DNA of 64,000 nucleotides, taken from Granulicella paludicola. GTDB taxonomy: Bacteria; Acidobacteriota; Terriglobia; Terriglobales; Acidobacteriaceae. Below are positions 43,455-51,346 of this stretch, one piece after another. The position numbers were made by a program, and so were the translations under genes. Numbering within the stretch: the first letter of the stretch is position 1; each line of letters starts with the position of its first letter. Below the pieces are notes generated by a model. The model saw nothing but the letters and a program-made list of their open reading frames with translations, made no database searches and was not told the DNA's origin. The DNA lies in contig NZ_JAGSYC010000023.1 of assembly GCF_025685545.1 (NCBI RefSeq), positions 186,001 to 250,000 on the forward strand, written 5' to 3'.

Positions 43455-44075
43455 ATGGGACTTCCGCCAGTCATTCAGCCAGTCGCTGCGCCAAATCAGC
43501 AAGTTCTTCTAGATATCAAGCCGCCCGCATATGTATCTTTTTCAGCCGAGGTAGTTCCTCAGACTATTGAGGTTCTCTTGGGGGCAGTTGCAAACCTTGT
43601 GAATCAGGGTCATACAGAGATTCATCTCTTATTGTCGTCGCCCGGCGGATCTGTAATGCATGGAATTACGGCGTACAACTTCCTGCGCGCTTTGCCAATC
43701 AAGCTCGTAACGCACAATATAGGAAATGTCGATTCGATCGGAACCGTTCTCTATCTAGCGGGCGAGGAACGGTATGCCTCTCCACACACTACATTCATGT
43801 TGCACGGTGTAGCCATGACAGCGCAGGCAGCGACGTCATTCTTCGAACGCAACTTGGCTGAAAAACTAGCGTCGGTGCAGGCCGATCAAGCACGCATCAA
43901 GGGCATCTACACCGAAAGATCGAACATCACCGAGGCCGAAGCCGAGGGATACTTTCTCGGTGAGATCACTTTGAACTCCGCAGACGCTTTGCAGCGGGGA
44001 CTTGTTCACGAAGTCCGCCAACTCAGCATTCCCGCAGGCAGTCCCGTACTTCAGCTTGTATTCAATCGGCAATGA
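43455..44075 (+). CDS. ClpP-like serine protease
   Basis: The protein has 206 residues. The Clp/crotonase-like fold is supported by HLLLSSPGGSVMHGITAYNFLRALPI (oxyanion-side SPGG), then NVDSIGTVLYLAG with the presumed nucleophile serine near residue 95, and HTTFMLHGV with the presumed histidine near residue 120. The third acid is not obvious, although SADALQRGLVHEV resembles the ClpP end. The first 30 residues are Pro-rich with no signal peptide. Housekeeping ClpP is more conserved in the GxASxG motif, which here is NVDSIG, so it is an accessory form. No ClpX/ClpA partner is adjacent. The gene follows the 46-residue basic protein. Confidence 0.82.
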   Translation: MGLPPVIQPVAAPNQQVLLDIKPPAYVSFSAEVVPQTIEVLLGAVANLVNQGHTEIHLLLSSPGGSVMHGITAYNFLRALPIKLVTHNIGNVDSIGTVLYLAGEERYASPHTTFMLHGVAMTAQAATSFFERNLAEKLASVQADQARIKGIYTERSNITEAEAEGYFLGEITLNSADALQRGLVHEVRQLSIPAGSPVLQLVFNRQ

Positions 44076-44224
44076 ACTGTGCAAGTTGTCGCTCATATGA
44101 GTGCCACTCCATTGGCTTTGATCGGCAGTCCAAACAGAACGTTTAGACGTGATTACAGTATTTCATGGTTGCACCTCTGACAAGTCCTGATTCGGGGCAT
44201 TCTGTCCAAAAGCAACACCCAGGC

Positions 44225-44280
44225 AGACCGTTGTGGCACCGGCAGGGGTTAGCGTCTATGCTTACCACGCCCCTGCCGCT
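44225..44280. terminator. possible terminator hairpin
   Basis: GGCAGGGG pairs with CCCCTGCC across a 20-bp loop (about 44240-44278) between the ClpP-like gene and the convergent transposase remnant. There is only a short T run, so the call is weak. Confidence 0.4.
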
Positions 44281-44282
44281 TC

Positions 44283-44994
44283 TTAGTGTGCCGCTTGTGC
44301 GCCGGTCAGATCGGCGTAGGTGAGACGCTTGCCGAATATGCCAGCCATCACATTCTCAAACCGGATGCGGTCATTGCAGTCTCGGCGATTGTTGTAGCGA
44401 AACATCTGTTCGTCGATGTAGCGGAACAGGTGGAACGGCTCGACTGAAATGTACGTGCCGCCAAGCCCACGCTTCAACAGGCTCCAGAAGTTCTCAATAC
44501 CGTTGGTGTGGATGTGACTGTTCACACAAGCCTCAGCGTGATTGATAACCTCGTGCTGTAGATCGACACCCTTGTATGCGCCAAGCTCATCCGTCATAAG
44601 CGTGGAACCGGGGGCGATATGCGTGTGAGCAATCTCCAACAGAACAGCCTTGATGCGCTCTGCTACGACGCCAGCGCGAACCTTGCCACCGCGCTCTAGC
44701 ATACCGACCACTACCGTCTTACCTTTGACGGTTCCGGGGGTGTTGTAGAGCTTAGCACGCTTGCTGGCGTGCATGTTCTTAGCCTTGCCGCCGACGAACG
44801 TCTCATCCATTTCGACGGTTCCCTTTAGCTGCGTGGAATCGTCTTCCTGCATGGCGAGACGAATACGCTGGAGCATAAACTATGCCGTCTTCTGTGTGAC
44901 GCCAAGCGAACGGTGAATCTCATAGGACGAGACGCCATTCTTGCAGTTCGCCATCATCCACCTTGCCCCCATCCACTTATCAAGACCGATGGGG
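44283..44994 (-). pseudogene. IS1595-family transposase remnant (amber stop and missing N-terminus)
   Basis: The frame reads IGLDKWMGARWMMANCKNGVSSYEIHRSLGVTQKTA, then an in-frame TAG at 44880-44882, then FMLQRIRLAMQED to the C-terminus (197 residues). Comparison with recalled IS1595 sequences suggests TGG (Trp) was mutated to TAG. The DDE-type residues remain: MDETFVGG, MTDELGAYKG and HTNGIENFWSLLKRGLGG. The N-terminal zinc-ribbon portion of about 80-100 residues is lost at 44994, where the G/C hairpin repeat begins. It is inactive unless suppressed. Terminal inverted repeats could not be identified. Confidence 0.88.
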
Positions 44995-45056
44995 TACCTC
45001 AGGGGCTGAAGCCCCTTGATTCATAGGAGTCAGTATTGCCCGGACTAAAGTCCGGG
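44991..45056. repeat. hairpin pair following a GGGTACCTCAGGGGC lead
   Basis: GGGTACCTC leads into AGGGGC-TGAA-GCCCCT (45001-45016). CCCGGAC-TAAA-GTCCGGG follows at 45039-45056. The lead plus first stem also occurs at 48199-48221. It joins the truncated transposase directly. Confidence 0.8.
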
Positions 45057-45316
45057 TCTATCTCAGAAGCGCAGGCCGTGGCCGACCGAGTGTGCTGTCG
45101 GAGAGTGGACTCAGGGTATGCTCGCGGTTTTGGTCCCGCGGCACTACACTGCAGGTTTCTCCGCTGCGCATCGCGTTGGAATTGCGATGTGCCGGTCGAA
45201 ACGACAGCTCATACGGGATAGGTGTGCCGATGTATCGGCGTCCCGCTCATGCACGATGGGGCTGCGCATGAACGGGGCATCCGGTTGGGGCTGCGGCGGA
45301 TGATGCGTCGAGCAAC
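45057..45316. other. gene-free stretch with repeat fragment
   Basis: The stretch has no supported gene. It includes GCAGGTTTCTCCGCTGCGC through GGTCGAAACGACAGC at about 45152-45210, which resembles 9858-9904. The rest is plain. Confidence 0.5.
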
Positions 45317-45691
45317 TTACCAGGGCAGGCCATTGCCGAAGGACCAGTCTTCGCGGTCGACGAAGACGAGGCTGATGAAGACGTCTTCGCGGCGGACGCC
45401 GAGGCGGCTGTGGAGATCGTCTGCGATCTGCTTGAAGAAGGCGACCTTCTGCTCCTTGGTGTTGCCGACAGTGCTGGTGACCTGGAGGATGATGACGTCG
45501 GGGGTGCGCTGGATGTCGAGGAAGTTGGGGTCGTAGATGAAGTTTTCGGTGGAGTGCTCGCCGATGACCATGAAGCGGTCGCCCTCGGGTGCCTTGAGAA
45601 CGCCAACGATTCCCTGGTAGACGACATCGGCGACGGTGGAGCGGTACTCGGCGGACTTTCCTTTGGCTAGATCGATGCGTGCGAAGGGCAT
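45317..45691 (-). CDS. tautomerase-family protein
   Basis: This 124-residue member of the 4-oxalocrotonate tautomerase superfamily begins MPFARIDLAKGKSAEY. Proline 2 is the catalytic base after Met removal. It also has VGVLKAPEGDRFMVIGEHS and VIILQVTSTVGNTKEQKVAFFKQIADDLHSRLGVRREDVFISLVFVDREDWSFGNG. The long, two-half form is the MIF-like/tautomerase_3 type. The substrate is unknown. It is divergent from the TetR gene at 45911, and a double operator lies between them, so TetR control is likely. Confidence 0.9.
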   Translation of the reverse strand: MPFARIDLAKGKSAEYRSTVADVVYQGIVGVLKAPEGDRFMVIGEHSTENFIYDPNFLDIQRTPDVIILQVTSTVGNTKEQKVAFFKQIADDLHSRLGVRREDVFISLVFVDREDWSFGNGLPW

Positions 45692-45787
45692 GACAATCTC
45701 CTTGAGGTGCGGTTGAGGGTGAAGGGTGAGCGAGGGTGCCGATGGGGCTCGGTCGCAGGATGGATGTTTCGGGTGGTTCTGATTTGT

Positions 45788-45861
45788 CTACCGGCCACTT
45801 GGTCGGTTTATAGAGTAGACGCTACCGGCCACTTGGTAGATTCAGGAATTTCAAATAAAAT
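45788..45861 (+). promoter_or_regulatory. TetR operator pair and TetR promoter
   Basis: CTACCGGCCACTTGGTAG at 45822-45839 and CTACCGGCCACTTGGTCG at 45788-45805 are 34 bp apart. Each has CTACC/GGTAG-like half-sites. For the TetR gene, -35 TTGGTA (45833-45838), 17-bp spacer and -10 TAAAAT (45856-45861) are visible, and the right half-site overlaps the -35. Confidence 0.75.
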
Positions 45862-45910
45862 TCAGGTCGGGCCCGGTTGTTGCGTCTTAGGGGCGAGATG
45901 AGGCAGACCT

Positions 45911-46474
45911 GTGAGTTCAGATTCTCGGGAAAAGGTGCTGGTGGAAGCCATGCGGGTGGCGCAGGCGCATGGGTATAACGGCTTGAACTTTCGCGATCTG
46001 GCAGAGGTCGTGGGGATTCGACCGGCGAGTATTTATCATCACTTCCCCAGCAAGGCGGTGCTGGCGGAGGCGGTAGCGAGGCGTTACTGGGAGGACCATG
46101 CGACGGCGCTGGAGAAGATTCTGGCGGAGGCTTCGAGTCCGATGGAGGCGCTGCGGCGATTTCCGGAGACGTTTCGGTGGGCTCTGCAGAATGAGAACCG
46201 GATGTGCCTGAGCGGGTTTATGGCTGCCGAGTATGACGACCTGCCGGAGGCGGTGAAGAAAGAGGTCCAGACGTTCGCGGATGTGAATGTCGCCTGGCTG
46301 AGCAAGGTGCTGGTGGCTGCGGGTTTGGTGAAGCCGGGGGAGAGCGAAGCGCGGGCGCGAGCGATCTTTGCGGCAGTGGGTGGGGCCCAGCTGATGGCGA
46401 GGAGCCGATCGGATATTGCGCTGTATGACGGGCTGATTGAGAGCTATCGGCAGGCGGGGCTGTTGCCGGCGTAG
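45911..46474 (+). CDS. TetR-family transcriptional regulator
   Basis: The protein has 187 residues from the GTG at 45911, with GAGGCAGACCT upstream. VEAMRVAQAHGYNGLNFRDLAEVVGIRPASIYHHFPSKAVLAEAV is a typical TetR helix-turn-helix ending YHHFPSK. The C-terminal ligand domain is of the AcrR/TetR_C_13 group. It is divergent from the tautomerase gene with operator sites in between, so it should repress both itself and the tautomerase. The ligand is unknown. Confidence 0.93.
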   Translation: MSSDSREKVLVEAMRVAQAHGYNGLNFRDLAEVVGIRPASIYHHFPSKAVLAEAVARRYWEDHATALEKILAEASSPMEALRRFPETFRWALQNENRMCLSGFMAAEYDDLPEAVKKEVQTFADVNVAWLSKVLVAAGLVKPGESEARARAIFAAVGGAQLMARSRSDIALYDGLIESYRQAGLLPA

Positions 46475-46580
46475 AAGGTGGTAGTCCCCTTCCCCGCTCA
46501 TTGCATGAATGAACATGCGCTGTCGATGGGACAACAAGCTCAGAGACGAGGCAGCGGGAGATGTCATAAGCTGGAAGCCT

Positions 46581-47495
46581 ATGCTGCGTTCATTTTTTAT
46601 CGGGCTTTCGACCAATAAGGCGTTTCGGAGATTTTCAGAGCAGTCGGCGATGGGGCAGCGGGTGTCGCGGCGGTTTGTGGCGGGGATGACGGTGGAGGGC
46701 GCGATTGCGGCGGCGGCGCAGTTGAATGCCGAGGGCGTCGATGTCTCGCTCGATTCGCTGGGCGAGAGTGTGACGGAGCGGGCGCAGGCGGAGGCCAGTG
46801 CGGCGATCTATCATCGGCTGCTGGATGAGATTGCAGCGAAGAAGCTACGTGCGAATGTGAGCGTGAAGCTGAGCCAGATGGGCATGGAGATGGACCCGGC
46901 GTTTGCCGAGGAGATCGTCGCAGGGATCGTGGAGCATGCGGCGGCGATTGAGAGCTTTGTGCGGATCGATATGGAGGGGTCGCCGTATACGGAGGCGACG
47001 CTGAACATGACGGAGCGGCTGCATGCGCGGTTTCCGGGGGCGGTGGGGACGGTGCTGCAGGCGTATCTGCGGCGCACGGCGGACGATACGAACCGGCTGC
47101 TGCGGGAGCATATCCGGATACGGCTGTGCAAGGGGGCTTACAAGGAGCCGGATTCGATTGCCTTCCCGATCAAGGCAGCGGTGGACGAGAACTATGTGCG
47201 GCTGGCAAAGCACCTGATTACGAGCGACGTGTTCTGCGGGCTGGCGACGCATGATGAGCGGATCGTGGATGAGATCTGCGCGTATGTGGCGGAGCGGAAG
47301 ATCGACAAGAAGGCGTTCGAGTTCCAGATGCTCTATGGGATTCGGCGGGACCTGCAGAGGAAGCTGGTGGCCGAGGGGTTCGGGGTACGGGTGTACCTGC
47401 CGTTTGGAGCGGAGTGGTATCCGTACTTTATGAGGCGGCTGGCGGAACGGCCGGCGAATGTGCTGTTCCTGGCGAAGAACTTCTTCAAGAGCTAG
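46581..47495 (+). CDS. proline dehydrogenase
   Basis: The protein has 304 residues from the ATG at 46581. The frame upstream to 46509 is not family-like. It is an FAD TIM barrel that oxidises proline to pyrroline-5-carboxylate. VDVSLDSLGESV, ANVSVKLSQMGMEMDP, FVRIDMEGSPYT, LQAYLRRT, RLCKGAYKEP and LATHDERIVDEI are successive barrel motifs. FEFQMLYGIRRDLQRKLVAEGFGVRVYLPFGAEWYPYFMRRLAERPANVLF is the C-terminal signature of PutA-type dehydrogenases. No P5C dehydrogenase gene is adjacent. It ends overlapping the DUF3106 gene by 4 bases. Confidence 0.95.
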   Translation: MLRSFFIGLSTNKAFRRFSEQSAMGQRVSRRFVAGMTVEGAIAAAAQLNAEGVDVSLDSLGESVTERAQAEASAAIYHRLLDEIAAKKLRANVSVKLSQMGMEMDPAFAEEIVAGIVEHAAAIESFVRIDMEGSPYTEATLNMTERLHARFPGAVGTVLQAYLRRTADDTNRLLREHIRIRLCKGAYKEPDSIAFPIKAAVDENYVRLAKHLITSDVFCGLATHDERIVDEICAYVAERKIDKKAFEFQMLYGIRRDLQRKLVAEGFGVRVYLPFGAEWYPYFMRRLAERPANVLFLAKNFFKS

Positions 47496-48094
47496 CGCGG
47501 GATCATCGGTTCGAGGCGCATAAGGTTGTATAACGTTGCTCGCTGAGCATCGTTCAACGGGATGCCACCCATGGCGGCGGCGCGCTGATTCGGGGGCAGA
47601 TTGCGGAGCTCGTTGAAGCTGCGGGCGACCACGTGGCGCTGGTCGGGCGGGAGCGAGCCGAGTTGCTGCATGGCTCCGCGGACCTGACCGCGCTGGTCGG
47701 GTGAAAGCCGCTCCATCTGTTCGTTGCGATTGAGGATGCGCTCGCGCTGAACGGGGTTCATGGCGTTGAGCTGGGAGAGACGCTCGCGGTAACGCTCCTG
47801 GGTTTGAGGCGGGAGCTGGCGGAAGCCGGGCTCGTTCTGGAGAGCCTGCTGCTGCTGCTGGGGCGTGAGATTGCGGTGGGCGTTCATCCAGTCGGCGAGG
47901 TGGCCGCCGCGGTCCTGATTCTGGCCCATGGGAGCGCCATTGGGACCTAATCTGCGCGGCATTGGCGCCATCCGAGGGGGTGGAGCCTGACGCTGCGGGT
48001 ACTGAGCGGACGCGGACGCTAGGAAGAGAAAACCAAAGGAGGCCAGCGCGCTGAGCGCGATGCTGTTGAGCCGGCTTGGTTTCTTGGCGTGCAT
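47492..48094 (-). CDS. exported DUF3106-family protein
   Basis: The protein has 200 residues. The signal peptide (ALSALASFGFLFLASASAQ) is followed by a Pro/Arg/Gln-rich stretch. Repeated segments follow: LTPQQQQQALQNEPGFRQLPPQTQERYRERLSQLNAMNP, then LSPDQRGQVRGAMQQLGSLPPDQRHVVARSFNELRNLPPNQR. Such L-x-P-x-Q-R repeats are typical of DUF3106. It is likely periplasmic. It follows the sigma/anti-sigma pair in the same direction (gap of about 260 bp), a common arrangement in acidobacteria. The function is unknown. Confidence 0.85.
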   Translation of the reverse strand: MHAKKPSRLNSIALSALASFGFLFLASASAQYPQRQAPPPRMAPMPRRLGPNGAPMGQNQDRGGHLADWMNAHRNLTPQQQQQALQNEPGFRQLPPQTQERYRERLSQLNAMNPVQRERILNRNEQMERLSPDQRGQVRGAMQQLGSLPPDQRHVVARSFNELRNLPPNQRAAAMGGIPLNDAQRATLYNLMRLEPMIPR

Positions 48095-48198
48095 GGTGCC
48101 GCTTTCAATCCTCGATAACAGACGTTTGCCCCATGATAGCGAAGTGGCTGCTCCATGGGGTTGGAACTCTTTGATTGCAGGCTGCGGACAGTCTGCCA

Positions 48199-48345
48199 GG
48201 GTACCTCAGGGGCAAAAGCCCGGATTGCGAAAAAGCTGTTGGGTGGACGGGCTAAAGCCCGTCCCTATCCAGAAGCAAAGACCCCAGAGCAAAGGCAGAA
48301 GCAAAGACTCTAAGGCGAAAAGCGGCGACTCTAAAGCAAAAACTT
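48199..48345. repeat. hairpin pair and A-rich direct repeats
   Basis: GGGTACCTCAGGGGC-AAAA-GCCC and GGACGGGC-TAAA-GCCCGTCC (48245-48264) are followed at 48270-48345 by copies of AGCAAAGACTCTAA/AGCAAA. The G/C hairpins match those at 44991-45056. Confidence 0.7.
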
Positions 48346-48355
48346 TGTTTCCTGG

Positions 48356-48868
48356 TTAGGACACCGGCGGTGGGCCGTCGTCGTCCGAGTCGTCCAGCAG
48401 CTGATCCATCTGCTGGAGTGCCTGCGCGTTGTTGTCGAGAATTCTGAGGTCGTTCACGGTTGCCGACGAGGTGGCCTGAGCCTGATGTACGTAGAGGCCG
48501 AAGGTTCCTCCACCGATGAGCATGGCGCAGGCAAGAGCTCCGCTCATGGCCGGGCGCAGACCGCGGCCCGTGCTGTAGAGCAGGAACGACTTGGCGCGCT
48601 CCCAGAGGCCTTCCGGCTGCTTGGCCTGTTCCTCACGCAGCAGGACGTGCATCTTCGAATCGAAGTATGGCGACGGCTCGGGCGCGGTCCAGGCATCCAT
48701 CAGTTCCATGGTGGCGCGCAGGTCGTGCAGCTCGGTGGCGCAGTCGGTGCAGCTTGCCAGGTGCGTGCTCAGCTCCGGGTGTTCGGCGGCGTAGCTATCG
48801 TCCAGCAACAGGTCCGGCATGTGAGTGCGGCAAGTCTTGCAGTCGATATGTGTATTTGTCGAGTTCAT
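48356..48868 (-). CDS. zinc-finger anti-sigma factor
   Basis: The protein has 170 residues. CKTCRTHMPDLLLDD, then HPELSTHLASCTDCATELHDL (H-x3-C-x2-C) matches the anti-sigma zinc finger of the RsrA/zf-HC2 group. One membrane helix is near 107-125 (PAMSGALACAMLIGGGTFGLYV). The final part is acidic (DSDDDGPPPVS). It should hold the sigma factor encoded upstream until a signal releases it. It starts about 95 bp after the sigma gene. Confidence 0.92.
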   Translation of the reverse strand: MNSTNTHIDCKTCRTHMPDLLLDDSYAAEHPELSTHLASCTDCATELHDLRATMELMDAWTAPEPSPYFDSKMHVLLREEQAKQPEGLWERAKSFLLYSTGRGLRPAMSGALACAMLIGGGTFGLYVHQAQATSSATVNDLRILDNNAQALQQMDQLLDDSDDDGPPPVS

Positions 48869-48964
48869 CTTCTCCCCCTCTCCGGGTGGTCCTTCTCTAT
48901 CCCTAATGACGGAAACTCTTCGCTGGTAGTTTCTAAAAGCCAGGAGTTTCTAAATAAGGTGTAT

Positions 48965-49852
48965 CTAAACAAAGTCCTTGAGCTTCTCCCGGAGCGTCTG
49001 ATAGGCGCGGAAGAGGAGCGATTTGGTGGCAGATTCGGAGAGTTTTAAGACCTCGCCGATCTGCTTGTAGTCCATGCCTTCGTACTTATGCATCAGCACG
49101 GCAGTCTGCTGGCGTTCTGGCAGGGACATCACATGCTGCCGGATGGCGTTCATGCGCTCGCGGCGAAGCATGTTGGCTTCAGCCGAGGGCGTGGCGTCGG
49201 CCACGTCCGGGGTGGTGCCGGTCTCCGCGTCGGTCTCATCGAGATAGACGGTGGAGGCGGAGCGCTCGTGCCGGGTATCGCGCGCATGGTTGACGCCGAG
49301 GTTGGTGGCGATGCGGTAGAGCCAGGTGCTGAAGCGAGCCTCGGCACGATAGGTCTCACGCGAGCGATAGACGCGGAGGAAGACCTCCTGGGCGAGCTCT
49401 TCCGCAACGGCCTGGTTATGCACCATGCGGAACATGAAGTGCACGATGGGCTTGCGGTACTTCTGCAACAGAACGTCGAAGGCAGCCATGTTGCCGTTGC
49501 GGAGTTCGATCATGACCTCGGCGTCGTTGAGGAGCGAAAAATCTCCGCGGGCGACGGCGAGACGGCGGGCTTCAATCTGTTCGGGCGTGAGATCGACCGT
49601 GAGGGGCGACTCGACGAGTCGGCCAGAGGGCCGTCCTTCCACTTCAAACGACCCGGGATGGAGCGCCAAGGTACCCATGTCTTCTGAAACCCCATCTTCG
49701 GCCTCAGGTTGCGCGGCGGGATCGATTTCGTCGAAATCCTCGTCCGGGCGCGGGTCCTGCTCGGACGTTTCGGGCGTCTCCGCCGTGCCCGGCGTCTTCC
49801 GCGCAGCCGGGGCTGCGGGGCGAGTCGGGTTGGGCTTCGGAGGGGTGGGCAT
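48965..49852 (-). CDS. ECF-type RNA polymerase sigma factor with long N-terminal extension
   Basis: The protein has 295 residues. The first 105 are Pro/Glu/Thr-rich, with acidic and low-complexity composition, and are not part of the sigma fold. Sigma region 2 (FDVLLQKYRKPIVHFMFRMVHNQAVAEELAQEVFLRVYR and ARFSTWLYRIATNLGVNH) and region 4 (LPERQQTAVLMHKYEGMDYKQIGEVLKLSESATKSLLFRAYQTLREKL) are intact. ECF sigma factors direct polymerase to stress promoters. It leads the cluster with the zinc-finger anti-sigma and DUF3106 genes. Confidence 0.93.
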   Translation of the reverse strand: MPTPPKPNPTRPAAPAARKTPGTAETPETSEQDPRPDEDFDEIDPAAQPEAEDGVSEDMGTLALHPGSFEVEGRPSGRLVESPLTVDLTPEQIEARRLAVARGDFSLLNDAEVMIELRNGNMAAFDVLLQKYRKPIVHFMFRMVHNQAVAEELAQEVFLRVYRSRETYRAEARFSTWLYRIATNLGVNHARDTRHERSASTVYLDETDAETGTTPDVADATPSAEANMLRRERMNAIRQHVMSLPERQQTAVLMHKYEGMDYKQIGEVLKLSESATKSLLFRAYQTLREKLKDFV

Positions 49853-50032
49853 CAGTCGAAATTGTACCTGTTCGATCCGCAGAACTTACGGCAGGGATAA
49901 CGAGGAGATGGATGTAGCGAAAAACGCAGGGATTCGCGAGACCGGATGGCGCGCGGAGAGGTGGAGTGGTATTCTGAAGCAGCAAGAGGAGCGCGGTGGG
50001 TCGCGTCTCCGATGCCTGAGCCGCAAGGCCAA

Positions 50033-50107
50033 GGGCGCATAACTCAGCGGTAGAGTGCCACCTTCACACGGTGGAAGTCGTAGGTTCGAATCCTGCTGTG
50101 CCCACCA
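50033..50107 (+). tRNA. tRNA-Val (anticodon CAC)
   Basis: The acceptor stem GGGCGCA/TGTGCCC includes one G-U pair. The anticodon arm CCACC-TTCACAC-GGTGG has U33 and anticodon CAC, which reads GUG. The T-arm is GTAGGTTCGAATCCTGC. The A discriminator and encoded CCA finish at 50107. Confidence 0.96.
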
Positions 50108-50723
50108 TATTTTTCAACAACTTAGTAGCCGCAAACACTCGGAACCGATATGGGCGTTCGGATTTGGTTATGCGCGGACGTGCGTGTTCGGGTTCTGCTT
50201 CTGCAGGGGATGGTTTGCTGGCGGTGAGTTTGGCGGCTTCTCTTCCTGAGACTTGCAGGCTGAGGGACGAGGGCTCGCCTCGTCGTCGACGAGAAGTACG
50301 CGATGTGGAACCGCGTATTCAGGTGAATGAGCTACTTTGAACTACGCCGCACCGGCACAGCGTTGCCACGGAAAGCTGAGATCTCCCGATAACTGGTTGC
50401 TCCAGATCGATTGAGGGGCGACCGGGCAACGAGAACCCTCACGCGCGAACGATCGATGAGCGACAGCAGCGAGATTCCACCGACTGCGGCGACGGCAAAG
50501 CTAAATAACTGGAGCAAAGGGACACCTCAATTTAAAGATTCCCATGCCTGACCCCACAGCGTCTGAGCACTCGGATACAAGAGTGCCCTTCTCCCGATGA
50601 GCGGCACGTCTTCAGCGGGTGAGTCATAAGGCTCTACATCGTCCTAGGCCGGAGAGGACACTTGGCTATGGCCGCGAGCAGATATCTTGACCGCGATCCA
50701 CGAGTTTGAAATGGGAGATAAAT
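50108..50723. other. 616-bp gap after tRNA-Val
   Basis: No well-supported gene is present. A 61-residue minus frame (TTG at 50517 to 50332) with a hydrophobic start, MLQLFSFAVAAVGGISLLSLI, and a GAGGTG site could encode a small membrane protein, but evidence is thin. No duplicate of the tRNA 3' end was noticed downstream in this window. Confidence 0.4.
50332..50517 (-). CDS. possible small membrane protein (61 residues, weak)
   Basis: A TTG start is preceded by GAGGTGTCCC. The N-terminus has one hydrophobic helix, and the rest is basic (SRVRVLVARSPLNRSGAT, ending VRRSSK). No family is recognised, and coding bias was not checked. Confidence 0.3.
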   Translation of the reverse strand: MLQLFSFAVAAVGGISLLSLIDRSRVRVLVARSPLNRSGATSYREISAFRGNAVPVRRSSK

Positions 50724-51251
50724 ATGTCAACGACGAATTCAATAGTTGCCGTGTATGACACACATGAGCAGACGGAAGCGGCAATCAAGGAACTTCAGCA
50801 GGCTGGTGTCGATATGAAGAGTCTGTCGATTGCGGCGAAAGATACCCACACCGACGAGCATGTCGTGGGCTATTACAACGCTGGCGACCGGATGAAGTAC
50901 TGGGGGAAGTTTGGAGCGTTCTGGGGTGGATTCTGGGGATTGCTGTTTGGATCTGCGATGTTTGCGATTCCAGGCATCGGTCCGATCCTTGTAGCTGGTC
51001 CGCTTGTGAGCTGGATCATCGCCGGACTCGAGGGAGCTGTCGTTGTTGGAGGAGCAAGCGCGCTGGGAGCAGGCCTTGTCAGCATTGGTATTCCGAAGGA
51101 CAGCGTATTGGAATATGACACGGCTTTGAAGACGGACAAGTTTCTGCTGATCGTCCACGGCACACCGGAACAAGTAAGCCAAGCGAAATCCATCATCGAA
51201 GGGACGCAGCATAGCTCCTACACGGTGCATGGGGACGCTATTTCTGCATAG
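50724..51251 (+). CDS. general-stress-like protein with glycine-rich helices
   Basis: The protein has 175 residues from the ATG at 50724, with GGGAGATAA before it. A TTG at 50706 is an alternative. The first part, SIVAVYDTHEQTEAAIKELQQAGVDMKSLSIAAKD, has the GsiB/YflT-type stress-protein alpha-beta pattern. GKFGAFWGGFWGLLFGSAMFAIPGIGPIL and GAVVVGGASALGAGLVSIGIP are glycine-rich, possibly membrane-associated hairpins. The C-terminal part is LLIVHGTPEQVSQAKSIIEG. Related proteins are common in soil bacteria and are annotated as stress or hypothetical proteins. A weak upstream leader follows the tRNA gap. Confidence 0.82.
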   Translation: MSTTNSIVAVYDTHEQTEAAIKELQQAGVDMKSLSIAAKDTHTDEHVVGYYNAGDRMKYWGKFGAFWGGFWGLLFGSAMFAIPGIGPILVAGPLVSWIIAGLEGAVVVGGASALGAGLVSIGIPKDSVLEYDTALKTDKFLLIVHGTPEQVSQAKSIIEGTQHSSYTVHGDAISA

Positions 51252-51346
51252 TCCACGTACCGAAGCGAGCTGGAGCGCCACGGAAGTTGAGCTCCAGCTC
51301 GTCGGTGCATAATTCATTTCCAGCAGGTCCGCCGGGTGCGCGTTCT

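Noticed and set aside
48270-48345. CRISPR-like short repeats
   Set aside because: The A-rich units are irregular and too short, with no spacers of constant length and no cas gene.
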